Shown in pieces: positions 1-7,994 of a stretch of DNA of 35,893 nt. The notes beneath the pieces were generated by a model. It ran no database searches. It was not told the origin of the DNA and saw nothing but the letters and a program-made list of their open reading frames with translations. Position 1 is the stretch's first letter, and every line of letters starts with the position of its first letter. The translations under genes were made by a program, and so were the position numbers. The stretch is from Gammaproteobacteria bacterium (lineage in GTDB: Bacteria > Pseudomonadota > Gammaproteobacteria > Pseudomonadales > Pseudomonadaceae). Location: the NCBI GenBank assembly GCA_903970465.1, contig CAJCIO010000184.1, positions 1 to 35,893 of the forward strand. The letters run 5' to 3'.

Positions 1-104
1 CCCTCAATGCGACAGGTTTGTGGTTGGGCGCTTGATGAGCAGGAGATTGGGTGATGGTCCTCTGCTGCCGGGCCTTTAGCGTATTACCACTTGTCTGTCG
101 TGGA

Positions 105-130
105 TCAAGATCTGCTCCGCACGCCGATAG
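105..130 (+). promoter_or_regulatory. Candidate sigma-28 (FliA) promoter for the chemoreceptor gene
   Basis: TCAAGATC (105-112) is followed after 10 bases by GCCGATAG (123-130), close to the motility sigma factor pattern TAAAGTTT-N11-GCCGATAA, with a spacer one base short. It lies about 65 bases before the chemoreceptor start, and chemoreceptor genes are commonly FliA-dependent. A second GCCGATAG at 176-183 overlaps the ribosome-binding region and is too close to the start to be a promoter. The rest of bases 1-193 shows no gene I can assign. Confidence 0.45.
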
Positions 131-193
131 CCTGATAGGGCATTTTGCCTGCCTGGCATTGCCTGTATAAAAATGGCCGATAGGGGATCTTGT

Positions 194-1819
194 ATGCGCT
201 TGAGAAATCTCAACCTCGCTCCACGTGCAGCGTTGTTCTTCACCTTGATCATTACCCTGGTATTCGTCCTGGGTGGCGTTGCGGTGACCCAGATGGGTGA
301 ACTGCGGGACGCTGAAAATGACGTCGAAACCAACTGGATGGCCAGTGTTCGCCAAGGTGGCTTGATCAACGCCGGACTGTTGCGCGTGCGCCTTGAAAGC
401 CTGCGCGCCAGCAGCAGCACGGATGCCCAGGTACGCGACAAGACCTTGGCCGATATGGCCGGGTTTCGAGAAAAACTGCTGGATGCGGTCAAACAATACG
501 AACCACTGGTCAGCGATGATCGTGAACGCGCTATCTTTCTGTCGGTCAAGGACGGTATCGAGAAATACACGCGCCAGCTGGAGCTGCTCGAACCGCTGAT
601 CCGAACTGGCGACAGCACCCAGTCGCAGGCCTTCATCAGCGCCAACATCAAGCCCCTGACCAATGACCTGGAAGGGGTGATCAGCAAGCTGATCGCCTAC
701 AACAACGACGGCGCCACCGCCGCGGGCAAGGAGGCCGCCAAGCTGTACAGCAACGGCCTGACCTTTGTCATCGGCCTGATCGCCGCCGTGGTGGTGCTGA
801 CCATCGGCCTGGCCGTGTTGCTGACCCGTAGCATCACCGCACCCATCACCGATGCCCTGTCGGTGGCAGAGCGCATCGCCGGCAGCGACCTGTCGCGTGA
901 AGTGCTGGTAAGTGGCGGCGACGAAGCTGGGCGCCTGCTCAAAGCCTTGGCGCAGATGCAGGAAAACCTGCGCAACACCATCCTGCAGATTTCCGAATCC
1001 TCGACTCAGTTGGCGTCCGCCGCGGAAGAAATGACCGCGGTCTCCGAAGAGTCGAGCCGCGGCATGGTCAGCCAGAACGACGAGGTCAACCAGGCGGCCA
1101 CGGCGGTGACGCAAATGAGCGCGGCGGTGGATGAGGTCGCCCGCAACGCCGAGTCGGCCTCTGACGAATCGCAACGTACCCAGGGTTTCACCCAGACCGG
1201 CTTGGCCCACGTGGCGCAGACCTTGAAGTCGATCCAGAGCCTGAGCGGCAACGTCGCCAATACCGGCGATCAGATCCAGGCGCTGTCGACGCGGGCGCAG
1301 AGCATCAACAAGGTGGTCGAAGTGATCCGCGCCATCGCCGAGCAGACCAACCTGCTCGCCCTCAACGCCGCGATCGAGGCAGCCAGGGCAGGGGAGCAGG
1401 GCCGCGGTTTTGCCGTGGTGGCCGATGAAGTCCGCGCCTTGGCTCATCGCACCCAGCAGTCGACCCAGGAAATCGAACAGATGATCAGCGGCATCCAGGC
1501 TGATTCCGAGCTGGCGGTGAACGCCATGAACATGAGCAAGACCCTGGCCACGCAGTCTCTGGACGTCGCTCAAGAAGCCAGCACCTCGCTGGATCAGATC
1601 GCGGCGGCCATCGTGCGCATCAACGAACGCAACCTGTTGATCGCCACGGCGTCCGAAGAGCAGGCTCACGTGGCTCGCGAAGTCGACCGCAACCTGGTGA
1701 GTATTCGCGAACTGACCGTGCAGAGTTCCGCCGGCGCCAGCCAGACGGCAACCGCTTGCGGGGAAATGTCCAAGCTGGCGGTCAACCTTAATCGCCTGGT
1801 CAATCGCTTCGTGGTCTGA
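194..1819 (+). CDS. Methyl-accepting chemotaxis protein (chemoreceptor)
   Basis: Inner-membrane receptor that senses a periplasmic ligand and controls the CheA/CheW kinase complex. The 541-residue product has a first membrane segment at about residues 12-32, a helical periplasmic region of roughly 155 residues resembling a four-helix-bundle sensor (4HB_MCP type), a second membrane segment at about 187-211, a HAMP domain, and a long coiled-coil signalling domain. The highly conserved hairpin tip (EQTNLLALNAAIEAARAGEQ onward) is near residues 382-414. I chose ATG 194, preceded by AGGGGAT, over the in-frame ATG at 173, which has no ribosome-binding site and would put charged residues before the membrane anchor. 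There is no C-terminal CheR-docking pentapeptide; the protein ends NRFVV. The ligand cannot be told from sequence. A terminator follows, so it is probably a single-gene unit. Confidence 0.93.
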   Translation: MRLRNLNLAPRAALFFTLIITLVFVLGGVAVTQMGELRDAENDVETNWMASVRQGGLINAGLLRVRLESLRASSSTDAQVRDKTLADMAGFREKLLDAVKQYEPLVSDDRERAIFLSVKDGIEKYTRQLELLEPLIRTGDSTQSQAFISANIKPLTNDLEGVISKLIAYNNDGATAAGKEAAKLYSNGLTFVIGLIAAVVVLTIGLAVLLTRSITAPITDALSVAERIAGSDLSREVLVSGGDEAGRLLKALAQMQENLRNTILQISESSTQLASAAEEMTAVSEESSRGMVSQNDEVNQAATAVTQMSAAVDEVARNAESASDESQRTQGFTQTGLAHVAQTLKSIQSLSGNVANTGDQIQALSTRAQSINKVVEVIRAIAEQTNLLALNAAIEAARAGEQGRGFAVVADEVRALAHRTQQSTQEIEQMISGIQADSELAVNAMNMSKTLATQSLDVAQEASTSLDQIAAAIVRINERNLLIATASEEQAHVAREVDRNLVSIRELTVQSSAGASQTATACGEMSKLAVNLNRLVNRFVV

Positions 1820-1852
1820 GACCGTTGGGCCCAGGCGCCGTGCGCTGCCGAC

Positions 1853-1891
1853 ATCGACGCCCTTGAGAACTGGGCGTCGATTTATTTTCAT
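1853..1891 (+). terminator. Rho-independent terminator of the chemoreceptor gene
   Basis: A perfect 10-base-pair stem, ATCGACGCCC (1853-1862) with GGGCGTCGAT (1872-1881), encloses a nine-base loop and is followed by the T-rich stretch TTATTTTCATT. It begins 33 bases after the chemoreceptor stop codon and separates it from the receptor gene downstream. Confidence 0.85.
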
Positions 1892-1958
1892 TGTCGCTGT
1901 CCCCTTTTTTGCGCTCGGCTGTCACTGCAGGTAAGTGAATCCAAAAGAGAGCGCATCC

Positions 1959-4391
1959 ATGCCCGCACTGACACGCCATCGGCCCCGACTGGCGTCATCG
2001 ATTTCCTGTCGCACCTTGTGCCTGAGCCTGTTGCTCGGCGGTGGCACCTTGGCCGCTTCAGTCACCTCGCCAACGGCCGTTGCCGATAGCCGCACCTATA
2101 ACGTGCCTGCTGGCGACTTGGCGGCGGCCTTGACGCGCTTTGCTGGCGAGGCGGGGGTGAGCCTGTCGGTGGACCCGCAACGGGTGAGCGGCCGACTCAC
2201 GCCGGGGTTGTCCGGCAGCTACAGCGTCGAGGCCGGTTTCGCCAAGCTGCTGCAGGGCACCGGTCTGCAATTGCAGGCGGTGGGCGCTTCAGCCTACACC
2301 CTGGTGCCCGCCCCGCAGGGCTCAAACGCGGTCGAGATCGCACCGACCAGCATTCTCGGCGCAATCACTGGCGCGTCCTTGGATGACGGTGAACGCTACG
2401 CCGGCAGCCAGGTCGCGCGACGCGGCTCCCAGGGATTGCTGGGCGGGCGCGACTTCATGGAGACGCCGTTCAGCATGACCACTTACACCAGCGAGGCGGT
2501 CAAGAATCAACAGGCGCGCACCTTGGGCGACCTGATCGCCAGTGACCCCTCGGTGCGCGCCACCAACCCGGCGGGCGGGCGCTACGAGCAGTTCACCATT
2601 CGCGGCTTCAGCCTGTTCAACAGTGACGTTTCCTATAACGGCCTGTACGGCATCCTGCCGACGTACACCATCGACATGGAAATGGCCGACCGGGTCGACG
2701 TGCTCAAAGGCCCCAGCCAGTTGATCAATGGTATATCGCCGCGCGGCAGTGTCGGCGGCGGTATCAACGTGGTGCCCAAGCGTGCCACCGACAAACCCAT
2801 CACCGAGTTCACCGGCAGCTATGCCTCGGACAGTCAGGCCGGCGGCGCGGTGGATATCGGCCGGCGTTTCGGCGATGAAAACCAGTTTGGCCTGCGCTTC
2901 AACGGCGTCAAGCAGTCCGGCGACACCGCGTGGGATCATCAAAGCGTCGACCGACAGATGTACGTGCTGGGTCTGGACTTTCGCGGTGAGCGGCTGCGGC
3001 TCTCGACCGACATCGGCCACACCGAACGCGCCACCGATGCGCCCCAGGAGCGTGTGCAGATCGGTGCCAACGCCAAGGTTCCGGATGCCGACGATGTGCG
3101 CCGCAATTACGCGCAATCCTGGAGCCAGGCGCGCACCAACGACACCTTCGGTGCGGTCAACGGCGAGTTCGACGTCAACGACTCGGTGATGGTCTATGGC
3201 GGCGTGGGTGCACGCAAAAGCAACCATGACTTCCTCCGCCATGCCGTGTCCGTCACCAACGATGCCGGCGACTTCAGCGTACTGCCGCGCGACTTCACCC
3301 GCGACGAGAACGTGCGCACTGCCACGGCGGGTGTGCGCAACTGGTTCCACACCGGGCCCGTCAGCCATGAGGTCAACCTGGCCTTCAGCGACTTCTACAT
3401 GGACTTCACCAACGGTGGCGCACGTTATGCCGCCTCGCCGAGCAACCTCTATGACCCAGTACAAACGCCCACGCCGATCAACGCCACGCGCCAGGACGAC
3501 AAGGTCTATACCGAAAACCGTTTCACCGCTGTGGCCCTGTCCGACACCCTGGGCTTTATCGACGATCGCGTGCTGCTGACCTTGGGCGGACGCTGGCAGC
3601 GGGTCAAGGTCGACGACTGGACCAACGGCATCAAAGGCGACACGGCCTATGACGAGGAGAAGCTCTCGCCCTCGGGTGGCCTGCTGTTCAAGGCGACCGA
3701 GCGGCTGTCGCTGTACGCCAACTACATGGAAGGGCTGAGCCAGGGCAAGATCGCACCGTCGACCTCGGTCAACGAGGACGAGATATTCGCGCCGTTCATC
3801 AGCCGCCAGATCGAGGTCGGCGCCAAGTACGACCTGGGTGCCTTCGCCCTGACCGCCTCGGCGTTCCGCATCCGCCAGCCGGCCTACGAGACCAACACCA
3901 CCTCACGGCGCTTCGGGCCCAATGGCAAGCGCAAGAACAAGGGTGTGGAACTGAGCCTCTTCGGCGAGCCGCTCGAGGGCGTGCGCCTGCTCGGTGGGGT
4001 GATGTACATCGACAGCAAGCTGACCCACACCACCAATGGCACCTACGATGGCAATCGCGCGCCGGCCACGCCCGAGTACAACATCAATCTGGGCGCCGAG
4101 TGGGACGTGCCGGCCGTCTCCGGCCTGACCCTGACCGGGCGCGGGATCTATTCCAGTTCACAGTATCTGGACCAGGCCAACACCAAGGAGATTGACGCCT
4201 GGCGCCGCTTCGACGTGGGCGCGCGGTACGCCTTCAAGGTCGATGGCAAGGACGTGACCCTGCGCGGCAGCGTCGAGAATGTGATGGATGCGCGCTACTG
4301 GTCTTCGGCGGGCGCCTCCGATGACAGCGAGCCCGGGCTCACGCTATCGACGCCGCGTACCTATCTGCTGTCGGCCACCATTGGGTTTTGA
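1959..4391 (+). CDS. TonB-dependent siderophore receptor with N-terminal STN signalling domain
   Basis: Outer-membrane transporter of the FpvA/FoxA type that imports a ferric siderophore using TonB energy. The 810-residue protein has a signal peptide (to about residue 42), an STN domain (about 43-115, starting near RTYNVPAGDL) that in this family contacts an anti-sigma factor, a plug domain (about 165-275, with RGFSLFNSDV and a GSVGGGINVVPKR segment) and a 22-strand-type barrel ending in the usual aromatic residue (SATIGF). ATG 1959, preceded by AAGAGAGCG, is favoured over the in-frame GTG at 1935. No FecI-like sigma or FecR-like anti-sigma gene is adjacent, so its signalling partner, if any, lies elsewhere. 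I see no convincing Fur box before it. The siderophore cannot be named from sequence. Confidence 0.92.
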   Translation: MPALTRHRPRLASSISCRTLCLSLLLGGGTLAASVTSPTAVADSRTYNVPAGDLAAALTRFAGEAGVSLSVDPQRVSGRLTPGLSGSYSVEAGFAKLLQGTGLQLQAVGASAYTLVPAPQGSNAVEIAPTSILGAITGASLDDGERYAGSQVARRGSQGLLGGRDFMETPFSMTTYTSEAVKNQQARTLGDLIASDPSVRATNPAGGRYEQFTIRGFSLFNSDVSYNGLYGILPTYTIDMEMADRVDVLKGPSQLINGISPRGSVGGGINVVPKRATDKPITEFTGSYASDSQAGGAVDIGRRFGDENQFGLRFNGVKQSGDTAWDHQSVDRQMYVLGLDFRGERLRLSTDIGHTERATDAPQERVQIGANAKVPDADDVRRNYAQSWSQARTNDTFGAVNGEFDVNDSVMVYGGVGARKSNHDFLRHAVSVTNDAGDFSVLPRDFTRDENVRTATAGVRNWFHTGPVSHEVNLAFSDFYMDFTNGGARYAASPSNLYDPVQTPTPINATRQDDKVYTENRFTAVALSDTLGFIDDRVLLTLGGRWQRVKVDDWTNGIKGDTAYDEEKLSPSGGLLFKATERLSLYANYMEGLSQGKIAPSTSVNEDEIFAPFISRQIEVGAKYDLGAFALTASAFRIRQPAYETNTTSRRFGPNGKRKNKGVELSLFGEPLEGVRLLGGVMYIDSKLTHTTNGTYDGNRAPATPEYNINLGAEWDVPAVSGLTLTGRGIYSSSQYLDQANTKEIDAWRRFDVGARYAFKVDGKDVTLRGSVENVMDARYWSSAGASDDSEPGLTLSTPRTYLLSATIGF

Positions 4392-4490
4392 ACCTTTGAA
4401 CCTTTGAAGCAGCTGCAAGCTACAAGCCAAAGCGCAAAGCCAGCTACCTACCGCTTGAAGCTTGCAGCTTGAAGCTTGAAGCTTAAAAAA
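4391..4490. repeat. Short simple-sequence repeats with inverted arms before nspC
   Basis: The gap holds a tandem AACCTTTG pair (4391-4406) and a run of AGCTTGA-like units (4453-4484). Bases 4411-4427 and 4453-4469 form a 17-base inverted repeat with one mismatch, able to fold into a hairpin with a 25-base loop. Repeats of AGCTTGCA/AGCTTGTA type are common between Pseudomonas genes. The run may also supply promoter elements: TTGCAG (4462-4467) and TAAAAA (4484-4489) are 16 bases apart. Confidence 0.6.
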
Positions 4491-4510
4491 TGCAGCTTTT
4501 TCCACGGAGG

Positions 4511-4537
4511 AAAGGCACAATTCGCATCCTTTTTTTT
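4511..4537 (+). promoter_or_regulatory. Weak attenuator-like hairpin in the nspC leader
   Basis: AAAGG (4511-4515) pairs with CCTTT (4528-4532) across a 12-base loop, and the stem runs into eight consecutive T residues ending 24 bases before the nspC start. The stem has only two G-C pairs (more if G-U pairs are allowed), so it may be fortuitous. Confidence 0.25.
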
Positions 4538-4561
4538 GCTGGCCATGCCGGGGGTCTCGAA

Positions 4562-5659
4562 ATGATCAAGACGCCGTACTACCTCATCGACAAACAGAAG
4601 CTGCTGGGCAACATGCAGAAGATCGCCTACGTGCGCGAGCAATCCGGCGCCAAGGCGCTGCTGGCGCTCAAGTGCTTCGCCACCTGGTCGGTGTTCGACC
4701 TGATGCAGGAGTACATGGACGGTACCACGTCGTCGTCGTTGTACGAGCTCAAGCTCGGCCGCCAGAAGTTCGTCGGCGAAACCCACGCCTACAGCGTCGC
4801 CTGGGCCGATGACGAGATCGAAGAGATGCTCGCCAACTGCGACAAGATCATCTTCAATTCCATCGGCCAGTTGCAGCGGTTCGCCGAGGCGTCCAAAGGC
4901 AAAGTGCGCGGCTTGCGGGTCAACCCGCAGGTGAGCAGCTCCGATTACCTGCTGGCCGATCCGGCACGCCCGTTCAGCCGCCTGGGCGAGTGGGACCCGG
5001 TCAAGGTCGAAGCGGTCATCGAGCAGATTTCCGGCTTCATGTTCCACAACAACTGCGAGAACGGTGATTTCGGCCTGTTCGACCAGATGCTGAGCACCAT
5101 CGAAGAGCGTTTTGGCCACCTGTTGCACAAGGTCGAGTGGGTCAGCCTGGGCGGCGGTATTCACTTCACCGGCGAGGGCTATGCACTGGATGCCTTCTGC
5201 GCGCGCCTCAAGGCCTTCTCCCAGAAATACGGCGTGCAGGTGTATCTGGAACCGGGCGAAGCCGCCATCACCCAGAGTGCTTCGCTGGAAGTCACCGTGC
5301 TCGACACCCTCTACAACGGCAAGCATCTCGCCGTGGTGGACAGCTCCATCGAAGCACACATGCTCGATCTGCTGATCTACCGCCTCAATGCCAAGCTCGC
5401 GCCAAGCGAGGGTGAACACACCTACACGGTGTGCGGCAAGTCGTGCCTGGCCGGTGATATCTTCGGTGAATATCAGTTCCCGGCGCCGTTGCAGATTGGC
5501 GATCGCCTGTCGTTCGTCGACGCGGCGGGCTACACCATGGTCAAGAAAAACTGGTTCAACGGCTTGAAGATGCCGTCCATCGTAGTGAAACAACTCGATG
5601 GTACAGTCGAAGTCGTACGTGAGTTTGGTTTTGCAGACTACCTGTCCAGCCTTTCCTAG
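4562..5659 (+). CDS. nspC: Carboxynorspermidine/carboxyspermidine decarboxylase
   Basis: PLP-dependent enzyme of the alanine-racemase-fold decarboxylase group. It removes CO2 from carboxyspermidine (or carboxynorspermidine), the last step of the aspartate-semialdehyde route to spermidine or norspermidine. The 365-residue product matches the usual NspC length. The PLP lysine sits in LLALKCFATWSVFDL near the N terminus; the glycine/glutamate segments GGGIHFTGEG and EPGEAA and the catalytic-cysteine region GKSCLAGDIFGEY are present. ATG 4562 gives the normal family N terminus (MIKTPYYLIDK); the in-frame ATG at 4490 would add 24 residues unlike the family. The dehydrogenase gene for the preceding step begins 27 bases after the stop, so the two form an operon. 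The actual product (spermidine or norspermidine) cannot be decided from sequence. Confidence 0.93.
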   Translation: MIKTPYYLIDKQKLLGNMQKIAYVREQSGAKALLALKCFATWSVFDLMQEYMDGTTSSSLYELKLGRQKFVGETHAYSVAWADDEIEEMLANCDKIIFNSIGQLQRFAEASKGKVRGLRVNPQVSSSDYLLADPARPFSRLGEWDPVKVEAVIEQISGFMFHNNCENGDFGLFDQMLSTIEERFGHLLHKVEWVSLGGGIHFTGEGYALDAFCARLKAFSQKYGVQVYLEPGEAAITQSASLEVTVLDTLYNGKHLAVVDSSIEAHMLDLLIYRLNAKLAPSEGEHTYTVCGKSCLAGDIFGEYQFPAPLQIGDRLSFVDAAGYTMVKKNWFNGLKMPSIVVKQLDGTVEVVREFGFADYLSSLS

Positions 5660-5686
5660 CTGGCAGCCTGAGGAGAAGTAAAGAAA

Positions 5687-6922
5687 TTGAAGAAGAACGT
5701 TCTTATCATTGGTGCAGGAGGTGTCGCCAAGGTGGTGGCCCACAAGTGCGCGCAGCACAACGACGAACTCGGTCGTATTGCTATCGCGTCGCGCAACATC
5801 TCCAAGTGCCAGGCCATCATCGACAGCGTCAAGGCCAAAGGCAGCCTCAAGCAGCCGGCTGATATCAAGGCTTTCGCGCTCAATGCGCTGGATGTCGAAG
5901 CGACCAAGGCGTTGATTCGCGAGACCGAATCGCAGATCGTCATCAACGTCGGCTCCGCCTTCCTCAACATGTCGGTGCTGCGTGCCTGCATCGATACCGG
6001 CGTCGCCTATCTCGACACCGCCATCCACGAAGAACCGGGCAAGGTCTGCGAAACGCCGCCCTGGTACGGCAACTACGAGTGGAATCACCTCGAAGAGTGC
6101 CAACGCAAGAACATCACCGCCATCCTTGGCGTGGGCTTCGACCCGGGTGTGGTCAATGCCTATGCGGCATTGGCGCAACAACAGTATTTCGACCGCATTG
6201 ATTCGATCGACATCCTCGACGTCAATGCCGGCTCCCATGGCAAATATTTCGCCACCAATTTCGACCCGGAAATCAACTTCCGCGAGTTCACCGGACAGGT
6301 GTGGAGCTGGCAGAACAGCCAGTGGACCAGCAACACCATGTTCGAAGTCAAGCGTACCGACGACCTGCCGGTGGTCGGTGCTCAGAACCTGTACCTCACC
6401 GGTCACGACGAAGTGCATTCGTTGTCGAAAAACCTCGACGTGCCCAACGTGCGTTTCTGGATGAGTTTCGGCGAGCACTACATCAATGTGTTCAGCGTCT
6501 TGAAGAACCTCGGGCTGTTGTCCGAGCAGCCAGTCACCACCGCTGAAGGCCTGCAGGTGGTGCCGCTGAAAGTGGTCAAGGCCGTGCTGCCCGATCCGTC
6601 TTCGCTGGCGCCGGGCTACACCGGCAAGACCTGCATCGGTGATCTGGTCAAGGGCACCAAGGACGGTCAGCCGCGCGAGGTGTTCATCTACAACGTCGCG
6701 GATCACGAAGACGCCTTCGACGAGACCGATAGCCAGGGCATTTCCTACACCGCCGGCGTGCCGCCCGTGGCCGCGGCCTTGCTGGTCGCCCGTGGCGAGT
6801 GGGACGTGCAGCGCATGGTCAACGTCGAGGAGTTGCCGGCCGAGCCGTTCCTCAAGGCGCTGGACGTGATGGGCCTGCCGACCCGCATCAAGGACGAACA
6901 CGGCGATCGCCCGTGGAACTGA
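5687..6922 (+). CDS. Carboxynorspermidine/carboxyspermidine dehydrogenase (saccharopine dehydrogenase family)
   Basis: Cytosolic NADPH-dependent reductase that condenses putrescine (or diaminopropane) with aspartate semialdehyde to the carboxylated polyamine used by the neighbouring decarboxylase. The 411-residue protein starts with a Rossmann motif (VLIIGAGGVAKVV), followed by the saccharopine dehydrogenase signature region (NVGSAFLNMSVLRACIDTG, about residues 87-105) and a C-terminal catalytic/dimerisation domain. The start is TTG at 5687, supported by AGGAG at 5671-5675 and by the Rossmann strand beginning at once. It is the second gene of the operon with nspC. Plain saccharopine dehydrogenase (lysine pathway) is the alternative annotation, but the nspC linkage argues for the polyamine role. 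Confidence 0.9.
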   Translation: MKKNVLIIGAGGVAKVVAHKCAQHNDELGRIAIASRNISKCQAIIDSVKAKGSLKQPADIKAFALNALDVEATKALIRETESQIVINVGSAFLNMSVLRACIDTGVAYLDTAIHEEPGKVCETPPWYGNYEWNHLEECQRKNITAILGVGFDPGVVNAYAALAQQQYFDRIDSIDILDVNAGSHGKYFATNFDPEINFREFTGQVWSWQNSQWTSNTMFEVKRTDDLPVVGAQNLYLTGHDEVHSLSKNLDVPNVRFWMSFGEHYINVFSVLKNLGLLSEQPVTTAEGLQVVPLKVVKAVLPDPSSLAPGYTGKTCIGDLVKGTKDGQPREVFIYNVADHEDAFDETDSQGISYTAGVPPVAAALLVARGEWDVQRMVNVEELPAEPFLKALDVMGLPTRIKDEHGDRPWN

Positions 6923-6938
6923 GTTCCTGCTGAGGTAA

Positions 6939-6968
6939 GCGAGGTGCGCCATGAATGGCGCACTTCGC
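6939..6968. terminator. Hairpin between convergent dehydrogenase and pip genes
   Basis: GCGAGGTGCGCC (6939-6950) pairs with GGCGCACTTCGC (6957-6968), 12 positions with one G-U pair and a six-base loop. There is no T-tract on the plus strand. It lies between two converging genes, so it may end transcription from either side or only stabilise 3' ends. Confidence 0.5.
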
Positions 6969-6972
6969 CAGG

Positions 6973-7000
6973 CTCTCGCACCTCGCACCTCGCACCTCGC
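6973..7000. repeat. Tandem CTCGCAC repeats
   Basis: Three and a half copies of the seven-base unit CTCGCAC run head to tail next to the hairpin described at 6939. The unit resembles the right arm of that hairpin, suggesting local duplication of a short element. No function is apparent. Confidence 0.7.
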
Positions 7001-7006
7001 TACGCG

Positions 7007-7900
7007 TCAGCGCACCTCACACGCCTCCAGAAACCCCGCCACCTCTGCCATGCAGGCTTCGCGCTCTTCGACGTGAGGCATATGGCTGGACGCCTCGAAA
7101 ATCCGCCAACGCACATCGCTGATGTGGTCCGCATAAGGCTGCACGGTGGCCGGCGTAGCCTCGTCAAACCGCCCCGAGATCAGCAAGGTCGGTACGCGAA
7201 TGCGCGGCAGGCGCTCGATCACGCTCCAGTCGCGCAGGCTGCCGATCACGTGGAACTCGGTGGGGCCGTTCATGGCGTGGTAGACGGTCGGGTCGGCGTC
7301 GATGGCCGCGAAGGTGCGCGCCACCTCGGGCGGCATCGGTTGCACCCGGCACACATGGCGGGCGTAGAACACCTCCGTGGCGGCGCGGTAGTCATCGCTA
7401 TCGGTGCTGTGGGCCGCCTCGTGATAATCCAGCGCAGCCTGCACCTCGCTCGGCAGCTCGCGGCGCAACGCCAGTGCGGCGGCCTTCCACAGCGCCATGG
7501 AGGCCGGCGAGTTGGCGATGACCAGGGCCTTGAGCAACGGCGGCTGACGCACCGCATGTTCGGCGCCGAGCATGCCACCCCAGGATTGCCCCAGCAGCGC
7601 GTATTCGCCGATGTCCAAATGCTGTAGCAGGTTGGTCAGCTCGGCGAGGAACAGCTCCACGGTCCAGAACGCCGGATCGGCGTCAGGCAAGTGGGTCGAG
7701 CGCCCGTTGCCGAGTTGGTCGTAGTGCACCACGGCGCGGCCACTGCGGGCCAGGTCCTTGAAGCTGTCGACGTAGTCGTGGGTGCAACCCGGGCCGCCGT
7801 GGGCAACGACCAGCGGCAGGCGGCCGCTGTGCAAATCGCCGGTGACCCGGTACCAGGTTCGATAACCGCAAAAATCGGCATAGCCTTCGTCTACCTGCAT
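7007..7900 (-). CDS. pip: Proline iminopeptidase family alpha/beta hydrolase
   Basis: Serine peptidase of family S33 that releases N-terminal proline from peptides, or a related small amide hydrolase. The 297-residue protein has the oxyanion-hole motif HGGPG (near residue 35), the nucleophile elbow GQSWGG (near residue 105), an acidic residue in LLISGRFDEATP and the catalytic histidine near the C terminus in SSHMPHVEE. Only the downstream part of its promoter region separates it from the LuxR-type gene transcribed in the same direction. The pairing of a pip gene with a LuxR solo is characteristic of plant-associated bacteria (OryR, XccR, PsoR, PipR), where pip is the regulated target. Its upstream region carries a 16-base motif also found before the permease gene. 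Confidence 0.92.
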   Translation of the reverse strand: MQVDEGYADFCGYRTWYRVTGDLHSGRLPLVVAHGGPGCTHDYVDSFKDLARSGRAVVHYDQLGNGRSTHLPDADPAFWTVELFLAELTNLLQHLDIGEYALLGQSWGGMLGAEHAVRQPPLLKALVIANSPASMALWKAAALALRRELPSEVQAALDYHEAAHSTDSDDYRAATEVFYARHVCRVQPMPPEVARTFAAIDADPTVYHAMNGPTEFHVIGSLRDWSVIERLPRIRVPTLLISGRFDEATPATVQPYADHISDVRWRIFEASSHMPHVEEREACMAEVAGFLEACEVR

Positions 7901-7967
7901 GGGGTCGCGCCTCGTTGGGAATGGACGAGGGACAGGCTATGCGAGCAGCGGCGTTTGCAGCATTGGT

Positions 7968-7983
7968 AAAAATGGTAGGTTTT
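7968..7983 (-). promoter_or_regulatory. Candidate LuxR-solo box upstream of pip
   Basis: Read on the minus strand this is AAAACCTACCATTTTT. Fourteen of 16 positions, plus the spacing, match a site before the permease gene (8844-8859): both end exactly 67 bases before their start codons. CCTACCA resembles one half of las/rhl-type lux boxes; the other half is poorly conserved. A -10-like TAGCCT (7934-7939) lies at the same offset as TAGAGT before the permease, which would place the box near -43, the usual position for LuxR-type activation. Confidence 0.5.
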
Positions 7984-7994
7984 GCCGGTTTGGC

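Noticed and set aside
1..75. Possible end of an upstream gene at the left edge
   Set aside because: All three plus-strand frames close quickly and the short translated pieces resemble nothing I can identify.
2322..3464. A 380-codon minus-strand frame inside the first TonB-dependent receptor gene
   Set aside because: It mirrors the receptor codons, has no ribosome-binding site or family resemblance, and lies wholly inside a well-supported gene.
4448..6988. An 846-codon open frame on the minus strand, opposite the nspC/dehydrogenase operon
   Set aside because: The plus-strand genes in this interval are unmistakable enzymes; the antisense frame has no recognisable domain, and long antisense frames are a known effect of high-GC codon bias.
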